Shown one piece after another: positions 10,293-19,679 of a stretch of 64,000 nucleotides of DNA. A program made the position numbers and the translations under genes. The notes below the pieces were generated by a model. It was not told the DNA's origin and did no database searches. It was given only the letters and a program-made list of their open reading frames with translations. Positions within the stretch are counted from its first letter, which is position 1; each line of letters begins with the position of its first letter. The DNA is from Synechococcus sp. BL107 (GTDB taxonomy: Bacteria > Cyanobacteriota > Cyanobacteriia > PCC-6307 > Cyanobiaceae). The DNA lies in NCBI RefSeq assembly GCF_000153805.1, contig NZ_DS022298.1, positions 734,756 to 798,755 of the forward strand. The letters are read 5' to 3'.

Positions 10293-11945
10293 ATGGGTAC
10301 GCAGCGGGTCACGGATGATCTCGATCGACTTCTCGATCTGCTGCCGCAATCGGTGCAGTTTGCGTTGTCTCTAGAAGCGAGTCATGACCAACTCCTGGAG
10401 GTGGTGCTCGATTTGGGGCGGATTCCGGAAGCGCGCTATCCAGGTCGTGTAAGCGCCTTAGGGGATCGTGCGATCACGCGAGACGATCTCGCTGTTGTGG
10501 TCGACAAATTGGGTCGGTTCGGTGCGGATAATCGCGCCGGAATTGAGCGCACCCTCCACAGAATCAGTGCCATACGAAATCGGCAGGGAGAAGTGGTTGG
10601 TCTCACATGTCGTGTCGGCCGTGCAGTGTTTGGCACCGTCGCCATGGTTCGCGACCTTCTCGACAGCGCCAAATCGTTGCTGCTGATGGGACGACCGGGG
10701 GTCGGAAAAACAACAGCATTGCGAGAAATTGCCCGAGTTCTGGCTGATGAAATGCAGCGTCGGGTTGTCGTGATCGACACCAGTAATGAGATTGCTGGTG
10801 ATGGTGATATCCCCCATCCGGCGATCGGCCGGGCCCGACGGATGCAGGTCTCAAGTCCGGAACGTCAGCATCAGGTGATGATCGAGGCCGTGGAAAACCA
10901 CATGCCTGAGGTCATCGTGATTGATGAAATCGGCACAGAGCTCGAAGCGATGGCAGCTCGCACCATTGCGGAGCGAGGCGTGATGCTTGTGGCGACGGCC
11001 CATGGCAACGCACTAGCCAATTTGATCAAAAACCCAACGCTGAGCGACTTGGTTGGGGGAATTCAGTCGGTCACGCTTGGGGACGACGAGGCTCGTCGTC
11101 GTCGTACGCAAAAAACCGTGTTGGAGCGTGCTGCAGAACCCACCTTTCCATTGGCGGTGGAGATGCATAGCCGGCATCGCTGGTCGATTCATGCTGATGT
11201 GGCTGCCACCGTTGATCAGCTCCTTCGTGGACAAAAACCAAGGGTTGAGCAGCGTGAACTCACCAGCGAAGGAGGGATGCGACGGTTTGAGCCAGAGGAT
11301 TTAAAGGGCCCGCTGCGCCGTCCTTACGGAGCAGTTGCCTCTTCTCTTCGCTCGCCCCGCTTAGGGCCGTCATCCGAACCCAAATCACCATCGTTATCCC
11401 CTGTCGATTCGCCCCAGCCCCAGCTAATCGACGAAGCCGTGCGCACCAGTGCTCTTCAGGTGCTGTGTTGTGGGATCACACCGCAATTGGTGGAGCAGGT
11501 GATTCGACGTCATCGCTGGCCAGCTCGCCTCGTCGACGACCTTTGTGATGCTGATGTGGTCCTCAGCGTGCGGCAAGGACTCGGCCGTGCGTCTGCATTG
11601 CGTCGTCAAGCCAAAGACCAGCACGTGCCGATCTTGGTAATCAAAGCTGACACCCTTCCGCAAATCGAGCGTGCTTTAGAGCGCCTTTTGAGTCGACGAG
11701 CTTCTGCTCCTGAGCCAAATGCTGTCCTGGTTGATTTAAGCGGAAACGATGATGAGCTCGCCGGTTTAGAGGAATGCCGCCTGGCGATTGAACAGGTGGT
11801 GATGCCTCAAGGCCGACCTGTTGAGCTCGTGCCCCGAACGGAACGGGTGCGAGGTTTGCAGGCCGAATTGGTGAGCCGGTATCGCTTGCGTTGTGATGTC
11901 TTTGGGCAAGCGGAACATGGTCGACTCAGGGTGTTCCCTCCCTAA
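10293..11945 (+). CDS. ycf45: Ycf45-like AAA ATPase with a degenerate R3H-type tail
   Basis: Single-stranded nucleic-acid-binding ATPase of the Ycf45/SpoIIIAA type. The Walker A is GRPGVGKTT, Walker B is [15 protein letters not shown], and the conserved [16 protein letters not shown] follows. A proline/serine-rich linker near residues 360-385 leads to a C-terminal domain ending [18 protein letters not shown], which resembles the R3H domain but has Ala where the motif's His is expected. A GTG start four codons upstream at 10281 is also possible. Molecular role in cyanobacteria is not established. Confidence 0.8.
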   Translation: MGTQRVTDDLDRLLDLLPQSVQFALSLEASHDQLLEVVLDLGRIPEARYPGRVSALGDRAITRDDLAVVVDKLGRFGADNRAGIERTLHRISAIRNRQGEVVGLTCRVGRAVFGTVAMVRDLLDSAKSLLLMGRPGVGKTTALREIARVLADEMQRRVVVIDTSNEIAGDGDIPHPAIGRARRMQVSSPERQHQVMIEAVENHMPEVIVIDEIGTELEAMAARTIAERGVMLVATAHGNALANLIKNPTLSDLVGGIQSVTLGDDEARRRRTQKTVLERAAEPTFPLAVEMHSRHRWSIHADVAATVDQLLRGQKPRVEQRELTSEGGMRRFEPEDLKGPLRRPYGAVASSLRSPRLGPSSEPKSPSLSPVDSPQPQLIDEAVRTSALQVLCCGITPQLVEQVIRRHRWPARLVDDLCDADVVLSVRQGLGRASALRRQAKDQHVPILVIKADTLPQIERALERLLSRRASAPEPNAVLVDLSGNDDELAGLEECRLAIEQVVMPQGRPVELVPRTERVRGLQAELVSRYRLRCDVFGQAEHGRLRVFPP

Positions 11946-12035
11946 GTGGATTTGATGGATTGACGAAGGTCAACGTTGTATGGGTAACTATGTAGGCCCA
12001 GATGAGATAGCCGAAGGGCATCACATCTGTATCAA

Positions 12036-12107
12036 TGGGCCGTCGCCAAGCGGTAAGGCAGCGGGTTTTGGTCTCGCCATTCCTAGGTTCGAATCCTAGC
12101 GGCCCAG
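12036..12107 (+). tRNA. trnQ: tRNA-Gln (UUG)
   Basis: The 72-base cloverleaf has acceptor stem TGGGCCG/CGGCCCA with the U1-A72 pair typical of tRNA-Gln, anticodon TTG in a TTTTGGT loop, T-loop GGTTCGAATCC, and discriminator G. The CCA is not encoded. Confidence 0.95.
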
Positions 12108-12118
12108 TTTTTTCCGAT

Positions 12119-12868
12119 ATGTCGGACCGTCCTCTCGTTGTTTTCGATTTCGACGGAGTCATCGTCGACGGAATGGCCGAATATTGGTGGAGCTCCTGGC
12201 ATGCCAGTTGCGCACTTGGGGCAGACGTGTCGGGTTTGACCTCGGATGTCGTGCCTGACGCATTTCGAATTCTGCGCCCTTGGGTCCACCACGGCTGGGA
12301 AATGGTGTTGCTCGCCGCTGAGCTTCCTCAGCTGGATCTGCAGCATTGGCTGAATGATTACGCCGGGCAGCAACGCCGAGCGATGGAGCGTCGTGGTTGG
12401 CAGCCCGATCAGTTGCAGCCTGCGCTCGATCAAACACGACAGGAGGCGGTCCGCAGTGATCGCGCTGCATGGTTGGCGTTGCATCGCCCCTTCCCAGGCT
12501 TGGTGGAGCGGCTGCAATCCCTGGATGGTGAGGGTGTTGATTGGGCGGTTTTAACAACAAAGAGCGCAGCTTTTACGGCTGAATTGCTGGAGAGTCTCGC
12601 TTTGACGCCTTGGCGCCTGGATGGGCGAGAGGCCGGGGCGAAGCCTGATGTGTTGCGGCGCTTGCAAACCCAGCGTCGCGTCCATTCCTTCATCGAAGAT
12701 CGGCGCGCAACGCTGGAAATGGTTTGCTCGACGCCTGGGCTGGAGTCTCTTCAGTGCTGGTTAGTTCGATGGGGCTATCTGAAACCCTCTGACCTCATTG
12801 GATTGCCATCTGGCATCCAGCTGATTGATTTGGTTGCTTTTGCCAAACCCCTAGCGCACTGGCCATAA
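12119..12868 (+). CDS. HAD-superfamily hydrolase
   Basis: Probable phosphatase of the haloacid dehalogenase superfamily; substrate unknown. Motif I is VVFDFDGVIVDG at residues 6-17, with the two catalytic Asp. Motif II is around WAVLTTKS, and the acidic motif is FIEDRRATLEM with an upstream Lys (AKPD). The 249-residue length fits a cap-containing HAD. The open frame extends through the tRNA-Gln gene, so the ATG at 12119, just after the tRNA, is the start. Confidence 0.85.
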   Translation: MSDRPLVVFDFDGVIVDGMAEYWWSSWHASCALGADVSGLTSDVVPDAFRILRPWVHHGWEMVLLAAELPQLDLQHWLNDYAGQQRRAMERRGWQPDQLQPALDQTRQEAVRSDRAAWLALHRPFPGLVERLQSLDGEGVDWAVLTTKSAAFTAELLESLALTPWRLDGREAGAKPDVLRRLQTQRRVHSFIEDRRATLEMVCSTPGLESLQCWLVRWGYLKPSDLIGLPSGIQLIDLVAFAKPLAHWP

Positions 12869-12877
12869 GCCGTTAAC

Positions 12878-12889
12878 GTACGTTTGTAC
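12878..12889. promoter_or_regulatory. Probable LexA (SOS) box upstream of recA
   Basis: GTACGTTTGTAC reads as GTAC-N4-GTAC. It matches the published cyanobacterial LexA consensus RGTAC-N3-D-GTWC-B except at the leading R (here C). It lies 66 bases before the recA start, as expected for an SOS operator. Confidence 0.6.
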
Positions 12890-12954
12890 TATCTGAGACG
12901 ATTCGGCGCTTCTGTGGCATTGGGTCTCTCGTTCCTTAGCTTCAGATTGATTCC

Positions 12955-14085
12955 ATGCCTGCTGACATGAAAACCACCGCTCCCGGTTCCGATGCTCGTT
13001 CCTCCGGAGAGCGCGATAAGGCGCTGAATTTGGTGCTCGGTCAAATCGAGCGCAACTTCGGCAAAGGCTCAATCATGCGCCTTGGTGATGCCTCCCGCAT
13101 GAGGGTGGAAACCATCTCGACGGGGGCGTTGACCCTTGATTTGGCCCTCGGTGGTGGTTATCCGAAAGGACGTGTAGTTGAGATCTATGGCCCTGAAAGT
13201 TCAGGTAAAACCACGCTGACGCTCCATGCGATTGCTGAGGTTCAAAAGCGTGGCGGTGTTGCAGCGTTTGTCGATGCTGAGCATGCACTTGATCCCCATT
13301 ACGCGGCATCCCTGGGCGTTGATGTTGAAAATCTTTTGGTGTCCCAGCCGGATACCGGTGAGATGGCACTGGAGATTGTTGACCAGCTCGTTCGTTCTGC
13401 TGCTGTCGACATTGTGGTGATCGACTCTGTGGCTGCCTTAACCCCTCGCTCAGAGATCGAGGGTGAGATGGGAGATGTCTCCGTTGGCAGTCAGGCGCGT
13501 CTGATGAGTCAGGCGATGCGAAAAATCACAGGAAACATCGGCAAGTCTGGTTGCACGGTGATTTTCTTGAACCAGTTGCGTTTGAAGATTGGGGTGATGT
13601 ATGGAAATCCTGAGACCACCACTGGTGGTAACGCTCTGAAGTTTTATGCATCAGTTCGTCTTGATATACGGCGAATTCAAACTCTGAAAAAGGGCACAGA
13701 GGAGTTTGGAATTCGAGCCAAGGTGAAAGTGGCCAAAAATAAAGTTGCGCCTCCATTCCGTATCGCGGAATTCGATATCTTGTTCGGACGCGGCATCAGT
13801 ACGCTTGGTTGTCTGCTGGATCTTGCAGAAGAAACCGGCGTGGTGGTTCGTAAAGGTGCTTGGTACAGCTACGAAGGCGACAACATTGGCCAAGGTCGCG
13901 ACAACACCATCGTTTGGATGGAACAGAACCCCGAAGCTGCAACCACGATTGAAACGTTGGTGCGTCAAAAGCTCAGTGAGGGCACTGAAGTCACCGCTAA
14001 TACGGTGAAGTCTTTGGCGCCAGCTGGGGCAAAGGCTGCATCGGATAAGCCGGTCGAAACGAAAGGAGCCAACGCTGCTGCTTAA
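12955..14085 (+). CDS. recA: Recombinase RecA
   Basis: ATP-dependent strand-exchange protein and LexA co-protease. Walker [10 protein letters not shown] is at about residues 78-86, [20 protein letters not shown] follows, and [19 protein letters not shown] includes loop 2. The 376 residues are normal for cyanobacteria, with an Ala/Lys-rich C-terminus ([19 protein letters not shown]). Start ATG at 12955; a second Met follows four codons later. The upstream LexA-box-like site suggests SOS control. Confidence 0.98.
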   Translation: MPADMKTTAPGSDARSSGERDKALNLVLGQIERNFGKGSIMRLGDASRMRVETISTGALTLDLALGGGYPKGRVVEIYGPESSGKTTLTLHAIAEVQKRGGVAAFVDAEHALDPHYAASLGVDVENLLVSQPDTGEMALEIVDQLVRSAAVDIVVIDSVAALTPRSEIEGEMGDVSVGSQARLMSQAMRKITGNIGKSGCTVIFLNQLRLKIGVMYGNPETTTGGNALKFYASVRLDIRRIQTLKKGTEEFGIRAKVKVAKNKVAPPFRIAEFDILFGRGISTLGCLLDLAEETGVVVRKGAWYSYEGDNIGQGRDNTIVWMEQNPEAATTIETLVRQKLSEGTEVTANTVKSLAPAGAKAASDKPVETKGANAAA

Positions 14086-14091
14086 GTTCGT

Positions 14092-14436
14092 TTAAGCCGT
14101 TTGAGCCATTGGTGCCGCGATGGCGCCTTGGCTCATTTGTACGAGGTCGGCCATTCGTTGGAGCTCATGGATGGCCTCTGCTCCTTCCAGCTTGACGAGC
14201 TCCCTTCCATTCCTGGACTCAACCCAGCTAATGCCGAAATCGGAAACCAGGAAGCGCACCATGTGCCCCTCTCCAATCTCTGCAACAAAGGAGGCTCCAT
14301 GGCCATCTCGGCCATCCCCGCATGAATAACAAGTGGCGTTAGTTCCAGTGCTTTTCAGGCTTTTCGTTAATGCCTGAAGACTCATAACTAGATCCTGTAC
14401 AACGGACTTGTAATGCTCCGCAAGCCGAGGAAACAT
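14092..14436 (-). CDS. DUF1815 family protein
   Basis: Small conserved cyanobacterial protein of unknown function. The 114-residue product begins MFPRLAEHYKSVVQDLVMSL and contains the paired-cysteine segment ATCYSCGDG, matching my recollection of the DUF1815 family. It converges on recA, with only six bases between stops. No membrane segment or signal is seen. Confidence 0.8.
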   Translation of the reverse strand: MFPRLAEHYKSVVQDLVMSLQALTKSLKSTGTNATCYSCGDGRDGHGASFVAEIGEGHMVRFLVSDFGISWVESRNGRELVKLEGAEAIHELQRMADLVQMSQGAIAAPMAQTA

Positions 14437-14519
14437 GGCCGAGTCTTAAGTAGACTCAATCCTAAAGGTTTTCTTTTGATTCGTGGTTGATGGGGCGGCT
14501 GCTCCGGTGCAGCAGGTGG

Positions 14520-14768
14520 TCAGGGCATGTCTGACAGCGTCCACCATCCAGCCGCTGGTCCGATAAAGCGCACCGTGATCCAAAGAAGCACCATGGCACC
14601 AATGCCAAACCATGCCCCCCGCGTGGTGACGGCCACGAATTGTTGAGTCTGATTTTTTGTGAGTGGTAACCAAGGCACAACCCTTGGAGAGGTGTCCACG
14701 GGTTTCGAGTTTTTTTTGGGCTGACGTGGGGGTAAGCCCTGAACAGCGCGGCGACGAGCTTCTCCCAT
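14520..14768 (-). CDS. DUF2839 family small membrane protein
   Basis: The 82-residue product begins MGEARRRAVQGLPPRQPK, the characteristic DUF2839 N-terminus, followed by one predicted membrane helix (WFGIGAMVLLWITVRFIG, about residues 53-70). The family is restricted to cyanobacteria and plastids; function unknown. It lies alone between DUF1815 and the helicase-like gene, both on the same strand. Confidence 0.78.
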   Translation of the reverse strand: MGEARRRAVQGLPPRQPKKNSKPVDTSPRVVPWLPLTKNQTQQFVAVTTRGAWFGIGAMVLLWITVRFIGPAAGWWTLSDMP

Positions 14769-14834
14769 TCACGGTTTTAGTGATGATTGGAGGTTAAAGA
14801 CGGATGCCGTGGTTGGCTGAATCCAGACGAGTCA

Positions 14835-16280
14835 TTAGTCCGGGAGTAGGCGTTGCAATGGTCTCCATGGCTCCAGTTGCTTCAGCACTTGATCACCCCA
14901 AGATCGCCCACGGAGCCGTCCATCAAGGACGGCTAAACGTCCGCCAGCCCTGCGAAGTGGCGCGATGGCGCCGGGTATCAGGCTGAGGGCTTCGGGTAGA
15001 AGCAATGTGCGAAACCAGTCTTCGCCGCGTCGCTTTAACCGTTCCACCCGCGAGGCTGTTAAGGGTGAACTGAGGCTGGCGATTGGTAGCAGCGCCACGA
15101 TCAACTGTTCTGGGGCAGGAACCTGTTCGTGGTGCTGCAGCCACCAGTGCCAATGGGCGCTAATGACACCGTTGCTTTCTGGAGCTGTGGATTCTTCAAC
15201 AACCCGCCGCCCAAACTCTGCTGCAAGGGCACTGGTGAGTTGTCGTCGTAATTGTTGGTCGTCGACCAGAACAATGGTGAGACCCGTTCGGCCCAGGATT
15301 AGGCGTCGACTTTGTTCCAGCAGGTGCTGGGCATAAACCTCTGTGTTGGGTAAAGGCTGCCGGCGAGGGGCGTACAGCGGTAATGGTTCTTCTAGCTCTT
15401 GCTCCCTCAACTTGGCTGTCACTGTGATTGAGACGTTGGCTTGAGTGAGTTCGTGCTCGATTCGAGAGCATTCCCCCGATTCGCTCAGCATTAAAACGGG
15501 TCGATTTTTGAGCAAACCACTGAGCAATTGCAGTGGCTCAAGGGGTTCGAGCTGCCAAGTCCACTGCAGGAGGCGATGGTCGAGTTCTGCCCATTCAGCC
15601 CACTGGACAGGATCTGTTGCGAGCAGGGCCGTCCAGGGCTCTGGACAAGGCTCGATGAGATGAAGGAGATCGCGCAGTGATTGGCAGGCTCCGCCTTGTA
15701 AACGGATGCAATCGTCGGCCCTCGCTGCTTCTTGGAACACCTGCCGACTGAGTCGTTCATGCAAATCAAGGAGGGCCTGGTCCGTCACCGGATGCGCTTG
15801 GCGTAGCCGTTCCCAATCGTGGTGATCAATCCTGATGGCCAAACTTCGGCGTAGGCGATCACTCAGTTGATCTGCATCGGGAATGAGTAACTGTCGCTCA
15901 CCCAAAAGATTGTTTTGATGAACTGCAATCAGTTCATCGGTATTCAGGATCCAAAGCTGCTGGCCAGGTGGGGGGGTGAGCCCTTGCCAGCAGGGCAGTT
16001 GCAATCCTTGTTCTTTGAGTCGGGGAAGTTCGAGTTGTAGCAGCCATTTGCGCTGGGCCGTCGTTAAAACAATGGCTGCAGCACCTGGGTTCAGACATAA
16101 CGGCACCATTACACCCAGCCACCAGCGTTCCCCGCTGCTTGGGGGCAGTTGCAACAGCGTGGTGTCGCGCCGCCGCAAACTTCGTCCTACGAGACGACTC
16201 AGCGTTAAGTGGTGGGGCCAGTCGGATTCTTCCTGCCTCAGCAGGGTCTTAAGCCGGTGGTGGGCCTGGGCTTCCAGCAT
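14835..16280 (-). CDS. Helicase-like protein with eroded ATPase motifs
   Basis: The 481-residue product has the layout of a DinG/SF2-type helicase but lacks intact motifs. Where a P-loop is expected there is LLQLPPSSGERWWLGVMVPL, without GKT/S. The following VLTTAQRKWLLQLELP resembles motif Ia, and LLIPDADQL stands where DEAH would be. The C-terminal half (RRLILGRTGLTIVLVDDQQ to the end) could be the second RecA-like domain. Marine picocyanobacterial homologues are usually labelled possible helicase. It is divergent from tyrA. Function is uncertain and ATPase activity is doubtful. Confidence 0.5.
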   Translation of the reverse strand: MLEAQAHHRLKTLLRQEESDWPHHLTLSRLVGRSLRRRDTTLLQLPPSSGERWWLGVMVPLCLNPGAAAIVLTTAQRKWLLQLELPRLKEQGLQLPCWQGLTPPPGQQLWILNTDELIAVHQNNLLGERQLLIPDADQLSDRLRRSLAIRIDHHDWERLRQAHPVTDQALLDLHERLSRQVFQEAARADDCIRLQGGACQSLRDLLHLIEPCPEPWTALLATDPVQWAEWAELDHRLLQWTWQLEPLEPLQLLSGLLKNRPVLMLSESGECSRIEHELTQANVSITVTAKLREQELEEPLPLYAPRRQPLPNTEVYAQHLLEQSRRLILGRTGLTIVLVDDQQLRRQLTSALAAEFGRRVVEESTAPESNGVISAHWHWWLQHHEQVPAPEQLIVALLPIASLSSPLTASRVERLKRRGEDWFRTLLLPEALSLIPGAIAPLRRAGGRLAVLDGRLRGRSWGDQVLKQLEPWRPLQRLLPD

Positions 16281-16363
16281 TGGGAAACCATAAGCAGCGT
16301 TGTTGCGCCAGATGGCTCATTGCGAGCCATCGATCAACATGGCGTTACGAGCGATCGAGCCTG

Positions 16364-17239
16364 ATGGCGAGGGAAACAAAACGCGTTGGCATCGTTGGAC
16401 TAGGGCTCATCGGAGGATCGTTGGGCTTGGATCTGCAGGCTGATGGTTGGGATGTACAGGGATTGGTCCATCGTTCAGCGACGGCTGAACGGGCGAAAGA
16501 GCGCGGTTTGGTGTCGGATGTGAGTACGGATCCCGCCTGTTTGGACGGCTGCGATTTGGTGATCTTGGCGTTGCCAATTCCCCTTTTGCTGCATCCCGAG
16601 CCCTCGTTGCTTGAGGCGTTGCCAGCAGAGGCGGTGATTACGGATGTGGGATCGGTGAAACAGCCAGTGCTGGAGGCCTGGCGAGGACGTCATCCTCGAT
16701 TTGTGGCCAGCCATCCAATGGCGGGAACGGCGTTGGCGGGTGTCGAGGCAGGGATCAAAGGTTTGTTTCGAGGCCGTCCTTGGATTGCCACTCCAGAACC
16801 AAAAACGGATCCATCGGCTTTAGCGATGGTCCAGTCCCTCGCCCTCAGCCTGGGGAGTCATTGGTTGACGGCTGCCGCTGCACAACATGACCAGGCGGTG
16901 GCTCTGATCTCCCATATGCCCGTTTTGGTGAGTGCGGCACTGTTACGGGCCGTTGGAGATGAGCGTGATCCAGAGATTCGACGCTTAGCGCTTGTTTTGG
17001 CGTCTAGTGGATTTGCCGACACCACGAGGGTTGGTGGTGGAAATCCCGACCTCGGTGTGGCGATGGCTTCGACGAATCGTGAGGCCTTGCTTCGGAGCCT
17101 CGCGGCGTATCGATGGAGTCTTGAACAGCTTGAGGATGCTGTGTTGCAGGAGAACTGGCCTCAGCTGCAGATCGAATTGAAGAGAACCCAGGCGTTGCGG
17201 CCGGGATTTCTGGATATGCCAGCTGGTGTCAACGACTGA
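16364..17239 (+). CDS. tyrA: Prephenate/arogenate dehydrogenase
   Basis: Catalyses the NAD(P)-dependent oxidative decarboxylation leading to tyrosine; cyanobacterial enzymes usually use arogenate and NADP. The Rossmann motif GIVGLGLIGGSLG is at residues 8-20, then VITDVGSVKQPV and SHPMAGTALAGVEAG with the catalytic His region. The ATG at 16364 gives 291 residues; the open frame upstream lacks family similarity. Its 3' end overlaps the convergent desaturase gene by 11 bases. Confidence 0.93.
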   Translation: MARETKRVGIVGLGLIGGSLGLDLQADGWDVQGLVHRSATAERAKERGLVSDVSTDPACLDGCDLVILALPIPLLLHPEPSLLEALPAEAVITDVGSVKQPVLEAWRGRHPRFVASHPMAGTALAGVEAGIKGLFRGRPWIATPEPKTDPSALAMVQSLALSLGSHWLTAAAAQHDQAVALISHMPVLVSAALLRAVGDERDPEIRRLALVLASSGFADTTRVGGGNPDLGVAMASTNREALLRSLAAYRWSLEQLEDAVLQENWPQLQIELKRTQALRPGFLDMPAGVND

Positions 17240-18731
17240 AACTCAGTTGAAGCCCCCGACGCTCCATCAGCTGCCTGCAGGCATTCAGTGCGGAGAGAGT
17301 TACACCAGCAGTGCCTTCTCCGGGGTAGAGACTGTCGCCGCATAACCACAGCCCTGGCAAGGGAGTGCGGCCTGCGAGGCCAAAGGGGCCAAACCGGCTT
17401 GGGTGCTGTCCGAGGCCACCCACCATGCCGCGGGGCCGTCCGGTCCAGCCGGCGAAGCCGCGCGGTGTGGCCAACTCCGTATGGAGCCAATCGTCATCGC
17501 TGAGGCCGAGCCATGCGTTGAGTTCATGTTTCATCGCCTTCAGCCGTTCTGTTTTTCTGCTCTGGTAGGCGGATTCATCAAGCTCACACCAGTCGGCCGT
17601 TGGTGTGAACACGCTGGCGATCAAGGTGGCTTCCCCGATGGGGGCGCGGCCATCGCCTTCTCTGCTGATCGAAACAAACAACGAACCGGGGTTTTCCGTG
17701 CCCCGTTGAAGATGGCCTGGACAGTCGGTTGGCAGAGCACTCCGTTGGACAACGCCGTACAGCACTAGGGCTCCACTGGGTTCCGGCAGGGTTGTGAGCC
17801 GTTGCCGGTAACGATCAGGTGTGGCGTCTGCTGGTAACAAGTCCAATAAACATTGCGGTGGGAGGCTGCAGATCACGTCACTCGCATGCCATGTCTGTGA
17901 TGGCGCGTCAGCCCCTGCCGTTGAGACGGTCCAGCCTTCTTTCGAAGGATGCATTGCATGGACGCGATGACGGAGTCGGATCTCCCCCCCAGCAGCTTCG
18001 ATGGCCTGAGAGAGCTGTGCACTGAGCACTTGCATTGACCCCTGAAGATGCCAAAGCCCAAGTGGGGCTTGAGCCATTTGTAGAACAGTGGCGCCGTAAA
18101 GAGCTGCCGTGCGATCTGCGGGCTCCTGGGAATAGAGCTTGAGTTGTAGATCTAAAAAACGACGCAGTCGCTTGTCGTTTTGGCAGCCACAGAGCTGCAG
18201 GAGATTGGCGATTGAGAACGTTGTGAACAGTCCTGATGCCAACGTCTCAGGCCGTAAGGCTGAGACCAGCGTGCTGAGGTCCCACCAAGATCTGGGTGTG
18301 ACGACAGGATCACGCCCGGCGAATGCCCAGTTGCTGTTGTGTAGCAGTTCGCAGAGTTGCCAAAACCGTTCGCTGCCAGGGAACTGACGAACTCGTTCTT
18401 CAGCCCACTGCGTTGGGTCGTGCCAAAGACTGATGGGTTCTGAACCATCGCCAAGGTCGACGACACAGCCTGGATCGAGCAAGCTCGCTTTGGGTAGAGC
18501 TAACCCAAGATGCTGAAGGACTCTTGCGTGGCTCCCACCGGGTTCGAGGCCTGCCACTTGGGTGGCACCAACATCAAAAATCCAAGGGCCGCGGCGAAAG
18601 GTGCCAGCGCAGCCTCCTGCTTGGCGATGGGCCTCAAATAAGGTCACCGCTACTCCGTCGTGGGCCAGTAGGGCGGCTGCAGTGAGGCCTGCGATGCCAC
18701 CACCGATCACAATCACGCGGTGTTTCGTCAA
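17229..18731 (-). CDS. CrtD-like carotenoid desaturase/oxidoreductase (FAD)
   Basis: FAD-dependent amine-oxidase-fold enzyme of the phytoene desaturase/carotene isomerase superfamily. The dinucleotide motif VIVIGGGIAGLTAAALLAHDG is at residues 5-25, followed by GGCAGTFRRG and FDVGATQVAGLEPGG, the last resembling cyanobacterial C-3',4' desaturase CrtD. The C-terminal GLWLCGDSLYPGEGTAGVTL is the usual FAD-binding end. Length is 500 residues. CrtD acts in myxoxanthophyll synthesis in other cyanobacteria; the substrate here is open, and a CrtH-like isomerase is the alternative. Confidence 0.65.
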   Translation of the reverse strand: MTKHRVIVIGGGIAGLTAAALLAHDGVAVTLFEAHRQAGGCAGTFRRGPWIFDVGATQVAGLEPGGSHARVLQHLGLALPKASLLDPGCVVDLGDGSEPISLWHDPTQWAEERVRQFPGSERFWQLCELLHNSNWAFAGRDPVVTPRSWWDLSTLVSALRPETLASGLFTTFSIANLLQLCGCQNDKRLRRFLDLQLKLYSQEPADRTAALYGATVLQMAQAPLGLWHLQGSMQVLSAQLSQAIEAAGGEIRLRHRVHAMHPSKEGWTVSTAGADAPSQTWHASDVICSLPPQCLLDLLPADATPDRYRQRLTTLPEPSGALVLYGVVQRSALPTDCPGHLQRGTENPGSLFVSISREGDGRAPIGEATLIASVFTPTADWCELDESAYQSRKTERLKAMKHELNAWLGLSDDDWLHTELATPRGFAGWTGRPRGMVGGLGQHPSRFGPFGLAGRTPLPGLWLCGDSLYPGEGTAGVTLSALNACRQLMERRGLQLSFSR

Positions 18732-18781
18732 GACCGTGTACTGATTAGAGCCATGCTGGCAACAACAGCGGCAGTTTGAGG

Positions 18782-19675
18782 ATGAATATTGGTCTCCGGG
18801 ACGATCTCGTCGCGGCGGATGGACCTCTCGTGGGACTCAAGATCACCGATGTTTCGCCGGTGGGAGGAGGCTGTATTCATCAGGCCTGGCAGCTCAGGCT
18901 GAGCGATGGTCGTCAATTGTTTGCCAAAACCGGTTCTGCTGATGCCTTCGATCTGTTCGATGTGGAGGCTGAGGCGCTGACGGCTCTCGGTCAATACGTG
19001 GATTCAGATGTCTTGGTTGTTCCTCAGCCTTTGTCCTTGGTTCAGTTGCCCCATGGTGCTGTTTTGCTGCTGCCATGGTTGCCATTGGGAGGAGGGGATC
19101 AGCAGTCCCTTGGACGTGGCCTAGCTCTCCTGCATCAGGCTTCACGTGAACAGAACCCCCAGCGTTTTGGATGGCACCGAGATGGGTATATCGGCGCAGG
19201 ACCGCAGCCGGGGGGGTGGCGGATGCGTTGGGGAGATGCCTTCGCTGATCTACGCCTTCGACCGCAACTGAAATTGTGCAACCGGTTGGGAATGAGTCTT
19301 GCTGAGGAGGAGGCCTTCTTGGAGGGTGTGGCGGATCGACTCAATCGGCGAGAAGTGATTCCGACCTTGGTCCATGGAGATCTTTGGGGGGGCAACGCAA
19401 GTTCATTGATCGATGGCCGCGGCTCGGTTTACGACCCAGCATCTTGGTGGGCAGACGCAGAGGTCGATCTGGCGATGACCCATCTCTTTGGTGGATTTCG
19501 AGAAGACTTCTACTGTTCTTATGACGACATCTTGCCCCCGATACCAGGCGCGCAAGAGCGTTTAGAGATCTACAACCTTTACCACTTGTTAAACCATGCC
19601 AATTTATTTGGCGGTGGGTATCTCAACCAAAGCCGAGCTTGTCTTCGTCGACTAGCCCGGCAAATGTCCTCTTGA
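18782..19675 (+). CDS. Fructosamine/ketosamine-3-kinase family protein
   Basis: Phosphorylates ketosamine adducts on amino groups to trigger deglycation. The product has the protein-kinase-like fold: VGGGCIHQAWQLRLSDG near the N-terminus, Lys in LFAKTG, the catalytic loop VHGDLWGGN, and YDPASWWADAEVDLAMTHLFG. About 297 residues, normal for the family. The ATG at 18782 is chosen over a TTG two codons earlier. The physiological substrate is unknown. Confidence 0.87.
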   Translation: MNIGLRDDLVAADGPLVGLKITDVSPVGGGCIHQAWQLRLSDGRQLFAKTGSADAFDLFDVEAEALTALGQYVDSDVLVVPQPLSLVQLPHGAVLLLPWLPLGGGDQQSLGRGLALLHQASREQNPQRFGWHRDGYIGAGPQPGGWRMRWGDAFADLRLRPQLKLCNRLGMSLAEEEAFLEGVADRLNRREVIPTLVHGDLWGGNASSLIDGRGSVYDPASWWADAEVDLAMTHLFGGFREDFYCSYDDILPPIPGAQERLEIYNLYHLLNHANLFGGGYLNQSRACLRRLARQMSS

Positions 19676-19679
19676 TGGA

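Noticed and set aside
12035-12118. Long upstream extension of the HAD phosphatase frame
   Set aside because: It runs through the tRNA-Gln gene; the ATG at 12119 directly precedes the conserved FDFDGV motif.
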